Part shown: one piece after another, positions 10,366-23,000 of the stretch
Position numbering within the stretch: position 1 is the stretch's first letter
Layout of the letters: every line of letters begins with the position of its first letter
DNA from: Hanleya hanleyi
Lineage: Eukaryota > Mollusca > Polyplacophora > Lepidopleurida > Hanleyidae
Assembly (NCBI GenBank): GCA_036873755.1
Contig: JAVTVY010025294.1
Location: 1-64,000, forward strand
Direction of reading: 5' to 3'
DNA length: 64,000 bases
Notes under the pieces: generated by a model
Database searches by the model: none
What the model was told of the DNA's origin: nothing
Seen by the model: only the letters and a program-made list of their open reading frames with translations
Translations under genes and position numbers: made by a program

Positions 10366-10891
10366 GTGAATATGTGTATCCCAGTGGAAGAAAGTCATTG
10401 CACCCTTCATAGATTATCACACATGGATTAAGGTTAGTTGCACAAGTCCTGATTAGGCTACATGGACACATCACAGTGTTACAGTCAAATACTTGGAATC
10501 TCACAAATTGGAACATCTATGTTACCAGATATGACCGACAGAGCATGCTGGTCAAATAGAGATTCTACATATGTAATAATTGAAACAGACCAAAAAAAAA
10601 AGCTGCATTCAATTTTAGTCATTCAGCTCCATTGAATATGGGAAAACAAATTGCCAAGTCAATGCCACAAATACTATATATAATATCTGTCATATTCTAT
10701 GTTTTTTAATAGAATACATTGTCACAAGGCTGAACATTATTCTATTGAAGGTTAGTTCGATGTGTTGTATCCAACAGCACTGGACAATATACTCATTTCT
10801 CTCAAGTGCTCATCTTCGACTTCAACGTAGTTTAATATCCTGCTGCATTGAATCTGTTATATCCTGCTGTATCGGATCTGTTTTTCTCCAC
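10366..10891 (-). other. Probable 3' UTR and flank of the cpRAS gene
   Basis: No coding sequence. On the minus strand, ATTAAA hexamers occur at 10836-10831 and 10710-10705, about 56 and 182 nt after the cpRAS stop. Either could be the poly(A) signal. Confidence 0.35.
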
Positions 10892-11050
10892 TCAGTATGA
10901 GTAACCATAGTATTGATCACGCAAATTCTGATCTGTTTTTCGTTCCAGGGCAACATCCCTCTTGTTGGAAGCTCCCTTGAACCGGGTCACATTTGATGAT
11001 AACTTGGTTTGGAAAACTTTTGCCGTATTGTCGTTTAGTCTCCTGTCACT
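10892..11050 (-). CDS. CPRAS1: cpRAS coding exon 15 (C-terminus and stop)
   Basis: Acceptor TTCACCAG, 159 nt, phase 0, ending TGA at 10894-10892. Encodes [17 protein letters not shown] and ends QYYGYSY. No lipidation motif. Confidence 0.86.
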   Translation of the reverse strand, partial: SDRRLNDNTAKVFQTKLSSNVTRFKGASNKRDVALERKTDQNLRDQYYGYSY

Positions 11051-14000
11051 CTGGTGAAAAAGAATTAGAAAGTAATGCATTGTAAAATAGTGTGAATATG
11101 GACTCCAGCAAACAAAAATAGAGCCCAAGGGTCTTTGATACGCCCATACATCTGGAATTACACTGGTCAAAATTTCAAGATTGCTTAATGGCCTTGGTGC
11201 CAATTAGTAGCTAGCAATCCAGAGAAAGGAAAAGATTTCGTGCTTGCGAGAATGTAGCACTTATGACATATTCGATGATAAACTATTAGAGAAGCTAAAC
11301 TCTCGGTAACCAGGTGACCTTGAAACTAGAGCAGAAAGCTCACATATCCCACACTGAATTCAACACAAGAAAATATTAATTTTCCTTCACATAGATTGCT
11401 TTCGAGTGAGAAGCTTTTTCATGAATAAAAATGTGATGAAAGTGATGAAGTAAACCTTTGTTCTTAAGTTAATACATAAATATAATTCATAAAGGACCCC
11501 TCTCCCAGTCTCGTCCAGAGAGAATTGAGGTTTTACGCGACATTAAACATTAATTCTCTCTCCCTCTCTCAGTCAAATTAGTAAATGCATGGTTTTTATC
11601 TCGGTAACGGTTTAACTGAATGTAACCAGTTAAAGCAATTTACTTACATCTGCATCATCCTGTAACATAAGCTGAGAATCGAGATCCCTGGCCTCCGATA
11701 CAAACACGTAATGTTCCTCTTGTTGTGCTGAGGTGTGAGCCCCACGCTTGACCATTCGCTCCACCTTGTGTCTGCAATGTATTGGCCAGATCCTAACATC
11801 ATACAGTATCAAAGTGTTCATGATATTTCTTCGGTTTGCTTTCATATTTTGCTCCCCATTGGTCCATACTTAGCTGTGGGTAGAGGGATCGCTATTGAAT
11901 CACAGGAAGTGCATTTTTCCATCCAATGTAATGAGAGATCCTGAAACCCAGGGTCCAGTTCACCAAATGCAAGAAAAAAAATAATCCTACCACAGTGAGT
12001 AAAATTTCCAAAAGGGCCAAAGTGGCAAAAAAAAATTTCATAGTCCTTCCATGTATATTCGCCAATATCTGGCATCTGGAAGCACATAATTTTTATGTGA
12101 CAAAATTTGACTGAGCATCGATTGAAAATTCTCCTGGAAAACATGGCAGCATAAACACCCACAAACATGTTCATATCATGTGTGCATGCAATGGAACAAG
12201 AGTGGCTAAACACTAGTGGCTAAGTCACAGAATATCCAGGGGGTTTTTTCCGGGGTTTTTTTGGGCACCCAAAAGTTTTATAGAATCAAATTTTACATGA
12301 AATTTGGTCACATTCCACAGCCCTGAATTGGAATTATTGTTATAACAAGTTATAACACTGAATCAAGATTTTCATTATTTGCTATCTTCAGATTGAGTGA
12401 CCTAGACATTTGACCTTTTGATTTTTACTTCGGTACTTAATATGGAGACTATAGATATAAAAGACAGACCAGACACGATGTAGACTGACGAAAATCACCA
12501 TCACATTATCTCCGTCTTTTTGGCGGGTATATAAAAAGCAGAACCATACCTATGTACTTTCTCTAACAGAGGGAGGGAAAATTTGATGGTGATTGAATGT
12601 TATATTAGAACAATTATACCATAGACATTAATCTGAAGTATCAATATCGGGTCTTGATCAGAAATGAAACAATCAGAAACTCCCATTTACATATTCCTCT
12701 TAATCATTCTACATTTATAAAAAAAAAAAATTAACTTGGGATCTGGACTCCACCATCATGATTTTCATGGTGGCATCATTTAATGGTGTATTTTATCAAA
12801 TGTCTTATCCTTTTCATTTCACATTTTTAGTGACAGTTTGGATTGTGAAGAATGCAATGGTTGTGATGGTACAGGATGAAGATCAGCATTAGTTTATTGT
12901 TCTGTAACTGTAACTTGGTTGTCTCTGTCTTTACACACAGGTTGGCCTGATTATTTCAGGTAGATACTTCATGCAGGAAGGGCTCAAGTCTAGACATATT
13001 GCTTCCCCCCAGACTTGGCGATCGTATGCATTGTCTCGTGATTCTTACATGGAGTATGAACCTTATTTCATGGGCTCAACACTCTATGGTCAAAAAGATT
13101 CTGCCTCATCCAATGTTTACCGATCATTTCACCACATCGACAGCACAATGTTGACCCAATCTTCACCAGATTTATGGATTGATTGTTGGCATGGTTGTGG
13201 GAGTGTTCAGATTGTTTCAGCCATTTAGAATGAATATTTAATGCTGTTTAATGAGAACCATCAAGACAGAAAGATAAAAGATTGGGCAATGGTAGGCCAA
13301 AATCTGGGTCGAGACGAGATTGACACGGGTCCGACTTTCCATCGAGAACCTTAATCGGGTGAATACATTGGGTTGATTTCTAGTGTTCACTCAGTGTTGT
13401 ACTCACAGATGGTCTTTGGCTGCCTTAGATTTCCCCTCCTGTGCCAGAGCTGCTGACCGATGGACTGCTGCTAGGCCAGTAACTGCCACATTCACAGCCT
13501 AAAAAGAGTCGATCAAAGAGGTGTGATTTCCTGGAGGTAGAATCTTGCCTTATGAACATACTGTATGCTATATATGTGAAATTTTGCAGGAGGCTGGTGT
13601 GTGTAGCAGTATTACAAAATGCTAGAATTGCATCTCTCGACCTTCTTTGACTCAAGTTGGGGCTTCCGGGGTTGACCTGTGCCCCCCCCCCCCTCCCCCC
13701 CGGTCATGGTTAGAATAAGCCTCAACACCTCTGACAGCTTGTCATAGAAGGCGACCAACTGAGGCACTGGTGGCGTTCCCAGGTGTGAAAAGGAATAGGA
13801 CCCAAAGGTCGCGATATGATGGAAATAATGTGAAAGCGAAGTTAAATCGCACTCACACACTCGATTTCATCATCAAGATCTGACAACAGAATGCTAGACA
13901 CCCCTTCCCCCCTGCTGGGTTATATAATTCTCCAGAACAAGAGACAAGATTTGCTTTAGTCGTACACTTTCACGACTGTTGCAGAAAAACTGTGCAGAAA

Positions 14001-17000
14001 AAGCACATATTATTCTCATTAAAGTCAATGATTCGCTTATCCTCACCTGCTTGCCAGGAAAACAGGCAGGGATGGGCAGGCGGATTATATTTTTATTTCT
14101 TATAAGCACATATTATTGTCCCCCGCTACTTAGTAGGGGGGGGGGGGACTTAGAAACACCGGTGTCCGTAATTCCGTAGTTCCGTAAGATTTTCTTGTCC
14201 GGACAATAACTCGTGAACGATTTAACCGATCAACTTCAAACTTGGGGTGTGCCTTGACATTGGCGAGAGGACGGTTGGGATTGTTTTTCAGCAATGTGCG
14301 TAATCCAATATGGCCGCCGTCAGCCATTTTGGATTATAAGCAGTTGGATGTTAGATTTTCTTGTCCGGACAATAACTCGTGAACGATTTAACCGATCAAC
14401 TTCAAACTTGGGGTGTGCCTTGACATTGGTGAGAGGACGGTTGGGATTGTTTTTCAGCAATGTGGATAATCTAATATGGCCGCCGTCAGCCATATTGGAT
14501 TATAAGCAGTTGGATCTTAGATTTTCTTGTCCGGACAGTAACTCGTGAACGATTTAACCGATCAACTTCAAACTTGGGGTGTACCTTGACATTGGTGAGA
14601 GGACGGTTGGGATTGTTTTTCAGCAGTGTGCGTTATCCAATATGGCCGCCGTCAGCCATTTTGGATTATAAGCAGTTGGATCTTAGATTTTCTTGTCCGG
14701 ACAATAACTCGTGACGATTTAACCGATCAACTTCAAACTTGGGTGTGCCTTGACATTGGTGAGAAGACGGTTGGGATTGTTTTTCAGCAATGTGCGTAAT
14801 CTAATATGGCCGCTGTCCGCTATATTGGATTATAAGCAGTTGGATCTTAGATTTTCTTGTCCGGACAATAACTCGTGAACGATTTAACCGATCAACTTCA
14901 AACTTGGGGTGTGCCTTGACATTGGTGAGAGGACGCTTGGGATTGTTTTTCAGCAATGTGTGTGTTCTAATATGGCCGCCGTCAGCCATATTGGATTATA
15001 AGCAGTTGGATCTTGCCCGGACAATAACTCGAGAATGATTCAACCGATCTACTTCATATGTGGGGAGTGCCTTGACATTGTTGAGAGGAGGATTAGGATT
15101 GTTTTTCAAGGACGTGCTTAATCCAATATGGCCACCATCAGCCATACTGGATTTCATTGGATTATAAGCAGTTTGATCTTGTCCGGACAATAACTGGAGT
15201 ACGATTCAACTGATCTACTTCAAACTTGGGGTGTGTCTTGACATTGGTGAGAGGACGGTTGGGATTGTTTTTCAGCAATGTGCGTAATCCAATATGGCCG
15301 CTGTCATATTGGATTGTAGGCAGTTGGATCTTGTCCGGACAATAACTCGAACAATTCAACCGATCTACTTCATACATGTACCTGGGGAGTGCCTTGACAT
15401 TGTTGAGAGGAGGATTAGGATCGTTTTTCAAGGATGTGCTTAATCCAATATGGCCACCATCAGCCATACTGGATTTCATTGGATTTTAAGCAGTTTGATC
15501 TTGTTCGGACAATAGCTGGATTACGATTCAACGGATCTACTTCAAACTTGGGGAGTCCCTTGACCTTGATAAGATCCCGGTTAGGATTGTGTTTCATGAA
15601 CGAGCATAATCCAATTTGGCTGCCATCTACGAGCGATATTGGATTATGTTGCATTTTAAGCAGTTGCATCTTGTCTGGACAGCAACTCTAGAATAATTCA
15701 ACTGATCGACTTCAAACTTGCAGTTTGGCTTGACATGGTGAGAGGACAGTTGTCATTGCTTTTTCAGTTACCTGTGTAATCCAAGATGGCCACCATCAGT
15801 CATCTTAGATTTTCAGCATTTAGATGTTGTCTGGACAATAACTCTAGAACGATTCAACCAATCTACTTCAAACTTGTGGAGTGCATGGACATTGGTGAAA
15901 GCTTAGGACAGTTGGCATTATGTTTTATTGATGTGCATAATCCAATATGGGTGCCATCCGCTGTATTAGATTATGTTAAGCTCATCAGCAATATCTCCAT
16001 ATTCGAATCATACTCTTTATCAATGATATGAGATATCATCGACCAAAAAAAAATCGACCATAGAGGGCCATGGCCACCGCAGCAGCAGCGCCAGTTATGG
16101 TGGATGTAATCCACCATAACTGGTGCTGCTAGCGGGGGACATGGACCTCTATGGTCGATTTTTCTCATTAAAGTCAATGATTCGCTTATCCTCATCTGCT
16201 TGCCAGGAAAACAGGCAGGGATGGGCGGGCGGATTATATTTTTATTTCTTATTTCTATTTTTAGCTGGCACAAATTATTCTAAATGGAATCTGTATTGAA
16301 ACGAGCTGAAAGGTGAACTCTTAATTCTGTTTCCAGAGTAAACTAGAGGTTCCGCTTTGACCCTTGAGTTGCCGCTCCGGCATGAAGCCTATGCTGGTTG
16401 TTTTTTTAAGCAAAAACATACGTCTCCCCCAACCTCCCACCTTGCCTTGAGTGGGCACATAATTTAAGGGAAAGTGCTATAAAATGAATGTAGCAATAAG
16501 TATCCTAAACAAAGCTGCGCATCTAAAAATATAAATTACAAAGAGGCGATTTTTATTGTTGCAGTAACCCAGTGAGGAGTCGGGATTTCTATAGCAATGA
16601 GTGGATTGTCGAATCTACAGCGTCCAACCAATGTGAAATACATGTAATTGTGAAGCATCAACTATTTCGAAACTGATCACATTATAGGAAAGATGCAAAA
16701 CATACAAGAGCCACACCTATAGTATACATGCTGTACCGTATAGAAGTTACATGCATCTGCCTTCAGTAGTTTCCAAGATATGGAGTGAACAAAAATTGGA
16801 CAGACAGATAAGCACATTTTGCATGGACCCACACAAGCACTAGCTCACACCCAAACCTAATTAGATCATAAGGCCATTTCAATGAAGCTTCCATCCAAGT
16901 TTGGTGAAATTCCGTCGAGTAGTTCTCCAGATATCTTGCAGACAAGGTATGTATAGACATGAACAATTAGATGGATGGACGGACGATGGACATGGATAAA

Positions 17001-20000
17001 TGCACACACACACCCAAACCTAATCAAATGAGGGGACTAACCCAATGAACCTTCCATCCAAGTTTGGTGAAATTCTGTCCAGTAGTTCTTCAGATATCTT
17101 GCAGAAAGGGCCTGTATATACATACACATGTACAAGTACATGGACAGACGGACGGACACCGAACATGGACGAACGCACATACAAACCAAAACCTAATCAG
17201 ATGAGAGGGCTATCCCAATAAAGCTTCCATCCAAGTTTGGTGAACTTCCGTCACGTAGTTCTCCAGATATCTTGCAGACAAGGCCTGAATATACATGTAC
17301 AAGTAGATGAACGGACGGACGGACACCCGACACGGATGAATGCATGCACACATACACCAAAACCTGATCAAATGAGGGGGCTTATCCCAATGAAGCTTCC
17401 ATCCAAGTTTGGTGAAATTCCATCCAGTAGTTCTCAAGATATCTTGCAGACAAGGCCTGTATATACATGTACAAGTAGATGGACGGACGGACGGACACCG
17501 GACACGGATGAACGCATGCACACACACCAAAACCTAATCAAATAAGGGGGCTATCCCAATGAAGCTTCCATCCAAGTTTGGTGAAATTCCGTCCAGTAGT
17601 TCTCAAGATATCTTGCAGACAAGGCCTGTATATACATGTACAAGTAGATGGACGGGACGGACACGGACACGGATGAATGCACGCACACACACCAAAACCT
17701 AATCAAATGAGGGGGCTATCCCACTGAAGCTTCCATCCAAGTTTGGTGGAATTCCATCCAGTAGTTCTTAAGATATCTTGCAGACAAGGCCTGTATATAC
17801 ATGTACAAATAGATGGACGGACGGACACCGGACACGGATGAATGCACGCACACACACCAAAACCTATTCAAATGAGGGGGCTATCCCACTGAAGCTTCCA
17901 TCCAAGTTTGGTGGAATTCCATCCAGTAGTTCTTAAGATATCTTGCAGACAAGGCCTGTATATACATGTACAAATAGATGGACGGACACCGGACATGGAT
18001 GAATGCACGCACACACACCAAAACCTAATCAAATGAGGGGGCTATCCCAATGAAGCTTCCATCCAAGTTTGGTGAAATTCCATCCAGTAGTTCTCGAGAT
18101 ATCTTGCAGACAAGGCAAGGGGACGGACAGACATCCAACCAGACAGACAGACAGCACAAACACTAGATGTCTCCCCCCAACATAGTTGGGGGAGACATAA
18201 TAAATATATGATTGTTCATATTAGAGAACAATCTTTGTAACCTAAAATTGGGGGCAGGTGGTTATGATAAACTAACTTAATTTTAATGAGCCTTAACTTG
18301 AACTAATCATGTAATGAATTTTCATTTTATTCTATACGAAGTTACACAAAATTGTTGCTCTTACCTTTTCCATTTTTTTTCGGTCTTTTGTGATTTTGTT
18401 GACCCTCGTTATTACCCGCAAACATCTACTGCCATCCTTCAGTGTATAATGGATCTGTACCTGTAATTGGTCAATAGTGACATGGACCATTATCCTATAC
18501 AGTATATCTACCCTATCTGATTGATTTAAAGGTGAAATGCAAAGATTTTCATATTTTTCTTATGTTCTTCATTGGTTAATTAATGTTGGAAGTATTTTGT
18601 CTTCTAGTAGCTTTAGAAAAATGGTATTTCAAGCCCTGCCAATTTCAGAAATGAAATCAGCATTGGTTTTTGACCTCACATCAGACCACCTGAAATGCCT
18701 GGCCGGACGTCAATACTCGTAATGTTCAGTCTTCGAGAGGCTGGTCTGACGTGACGTCACAACACGGAAAGATGAGCAATGCCGGTTTGCAAAACGGAAT
18801 TCAGCTGGGATGTTTAAGGGGTCCCAGCAGACAAACTACTTCAAATTAAATGAAGCAAAGTCGACAGACTGATATTTCTATGATTATTCAACCTATATAA
18901 AATAGAAAAAGAAGAATCTAATTTGCATTTCACCTTTAAACTTCCAGTACTGTTCAGAACGTGACTTAGAGAATAAAACAGATTCATTTTTTTATGAAGA
19001 TAAATGGAGTGAAAAACAGTTTGGACTGAATTTGCATATTAAAAATGTAGATTCAACAGTAAACAATGTAGACCATCAATCATGTAGAATGTATTTTGTG
19101 ACAATCTTACACCAGACATTTAGCACACTTCAATACCTGGAATGGAATACTGTCTGTATGTACTGATGTCTGCTCGTCTTTCTTTCTGTAGTGAAATGTT
19201 AAGTCGGTGTCTCTCATGGCATTTCCCACTTCTTTCACCATGATGCTCTGACCCTACATTAAGAAAAGTTAATATTCTTGTAGCTCACAGCATGTTACTT
19301 ACCCTATTTAGGGCTTATAATGCACCCCGGGGTCGAAATTGACGAAAATATTTTATTGCACATTGTACTGTATCTATGGGATTTAAAATATGCGAATACG
19401 ACGATTGAGAGACTTATTGGTATGTTATTCCAATTTAAATGCTTGTCCTCCAGTTTCAAACATTTAGTTTTCGAGCACATCCAAATGTTGTTAATTTTGC
19501 AAAGTAGAACACCCTTCAAAAAATATCATTGACACTTTTTCAACATTTGGGCCAGATTATTGACACAGTAATATCAGTGACAGAGTTTTTCAACATTTGG
19601 GCCAGATTATTGACACAGTAATATCAGTGACAGAATTTTCAACATTTGGGCCAGATTATTGACACAGTAATATCAGTGACAGAGTTTTTCAACATTTGGG
19701 CCAGATTTTTCCCCAATATTTGAACAAAATTGGGTAAAATGTGATGGTCACACTTTGAAGGAAAATACTGCTAATCTATTTAATTTAATTCCATTACTTG
19801 ATTTCTCCAGTTTCATAAGTGAAATCATTTATTTCTGGGAAACTGTTCAATATGGGCGTTCAAAATTTGGCATGGTTATTTTGAACTACGAAGGTAAAGA
19901 AAAATAGCAGTGCCTAAGTTTAAAAATAGCCCATGGGCTTCAATACCCCTCGGCTATCAGTTATTGTCTACACCCAGCAATCATGCATTGCATAACATCA

Positions 20001-23000
20001 TCAGTGTATTTTTAGAACTAGATAACAAAAATGTGATCAAGTAGGGTTGAATGTTGTTCAGCTTTTGCCAAGGCCGGAGGTTCTGGTAGAGCATGACCGA
20101 ATTCTTAGCTCTAAATATACTCTTTTAAAAAGCTTATAATCCAATCAAGTAATTTTATCTTGGAAATATAGATCAAGGTCAGTCATCTTCAAAAAATTTC
20201 AAGTCAATTCTAATCGCATAGGGAACATGAATTTGGAGATCTTAAACTTAACATATAGAATTTGACCTTTTAAAAATAGGTCAAGGTCAGTGATATTCTT
20301 CATTAGTCTTCAGGTCCAGCCATAAGTGATATAAATTTGTACAATGTAGATATCTTTCATAGAATATTGTACTAAATAGAATCTGACTTGGATAAAATAG
20401 GTCAAGGATAAAATAGGTCAAGGTCAGCCATCTTCAGCATACCTTTGGAGCATCACCAGATGTACACATGGTATTAATTTGAAAAGCCTAGCTATATTCT
20501 TCATGTTAGACCATAATAAACAGTATATGACCTATAAAAATAGGTCAAGGTCAGTCAACTGGGATAGGCTTCTAGTCAGTCACGAGTTGTATGAGTGATA
20601 TGAATTTGGAGACCCCAGCTTCAATCCTTCCAATAATATAGCAAATACTAAAATTTGACCTTGATAAAATAGGTCAAGGTCAGTCATCTTCAGTACACCT
20701 CTGGTCCTTCACCATGTGTATACATAGTATCAATTTGGAACCCTGGATATATTTCTTCATGTTAGACCATAATAAACTGTATGACCTTGAAAAAATAGGT
20801 CAAGGTCAGTCAACTGGGATAGGCTTCTAGCCAATCGCCAGTTACATAAGTAATATGAATTTGGAGACCCTAGCTTCAATCCTTAAAAAAATATAGCAAA
20901 TACTATAATTTGACCTTGATAAAATAGGTCAAGGTCAGTCATCTTCAGTACACCTCTGGACCTTCGCCAGATGTATACATAGTATTAATTTGGAAAGCCT
21001 AGCTTTATTTCTTCATCTTATATCACAATAAACAGAATATGACCTATAAAAAATAGGTCAAGGTCAGTCAACTGGGGTAGGCTTCTAGTCAATCACCAGT
21101 TGCATAAGTAATATGAATTTGGAGATCCTAGCTTCAATCCTTCAAAAAATAAAGCAAATACTATTATTTGACCTTGATAAAATAGGTCAAGGTCAGTCCT
21201 TTTTAATAGGCTTCTGACCCTTCACCCGATACATTTGTGGTATGAATTTACAATGCCTGGCTATAATTCTTCTTGAGATATCGTGTTCACAAGAAAGATG
21301 GACAGACAGACGGACAGACGACGCTGACGACGACAATACCCTTCGGGCAAAATTTGCCCGAGGGGTAATAAACGATGTTTTAGTTGGTGAGATATCAATG
21401 TTCCAAGTTTGACCATCACATTTTGTCCAATTTTGTGTCTTGAAAAACTGTGTCACTGATATTAAAAATGAGGCCCAAATGTTGAAAAACTGTCACTGAT
21501 ATTAATAATCTGGACCAAATGTTGAAAAACTGTCACTGATATTAATAATCTGGCCCAAATGTTGAAAAACTGTCACTGATATTAATAATCTGGATGAAAA
21601 TGTTGAAAAACTGTGTCACTGATATTCATAATCTGGCCCAAATGTTGAAAAACTGTGTCACTGATATTAATAATCTGACCCAAATGTTGAAAAACTGTGT
21701 CACTGATGTTTTTTGAAGGGTGTTCTACTTGGCGAAATTGACAACTTAATGGAACATCTGGATGTGCTCGAAAACTGAATGTTTGAAAATGGAGGACAAT
21801 CATTGTAATCGCATATTTTAAATCCCATAGAAATAAGCTATCCAGTATTTCCCATAAAATCGAACTATTATACATCACCAGATGTATGGAGGAGAAAAGC
21901 AGATGGATGGAAAGGTTTGACACGATGTCTTCGTGTCAATATTTTATTCATCCTGTGATTGTTGTTTTAGAAGAACTATCTCGATTACCTGTATGGCGAT
22001 TGTGACATGCAAAGCTCTTCTCATACTACTACCCAGTGACATGGATGCACACACAGCTTGTACTGTAACTTTCATTCTACCAGAAACAAATAAACTAGAA
22101 GTCTACCACCTTACATTAGACTAGGTAGCTAGAGTGCATTGGCCATCTCCTTAGTGCTTATAACATGTGATGTAGTTGTACGGTAAGATTGGCATCGTGT
22201 TGGTGCAGATTCAAAACAAAAATCGAGTGTTGCAGCATGGGAGACGAGATGCTAGAATTTGAATACTCAGTCTATGAAACGAACGTAGTCACACCCAGGA
22301 TCCCCACGTGTCACCTTTGGAATTCATCCTGTGTGTGTAGAGACTGCCTTCAAAAAATATCAGTGACACTTTTTCAACATTTGGGCCAGATTATTGACAC
22401 AGTAATATCAGTGACAGAGTTTTTCAACATTTGGGCCAGATTACTGACAGTAATATCAGTGACAGAATTTTCAACATTTGGGCCAGTTATTGACACAGTA
22501 AAATCAGTGACAGAGTTTTTCAACATTTGGGCCAGATTATTGACACAGTAATATCAGTGACAGAGTTTTTCAACATTTGGGCCAGATTATTGACACAGTA
22601 ATATCAGTGACAGAGTTTTTCAACATTTGGGCCAGATTTTTTTCCCAATATTTGAACAAAATTGGGTAAAATGTGATGGTCACACTTTGAAGGAAAATAC
22701 TGCTAATCTATTTAATTTAATTCCATTACTTGATTTCTCCAGTTTCATAAGTGAAATCATTTATTTCTGAGAAACTGTTCAATATGGGCGTTCAAAATTT
22801 GGCATGGTTATTTTGAACTACAAAGGTAAAGAAAAATAGCAGTGCCTAAGTTTAATAAACGATGTTTTAGTTGGTGAGATATCAATGTTCCAAGTTTGAC
22901 CATCACATTTTGTCCAATTTTGTGTCTTGAAAAACTGTCACTGATATTAAAAATGAGGCCCAAATGTTGAAAAACTGTCACTGATATTAATAATCTGGCC

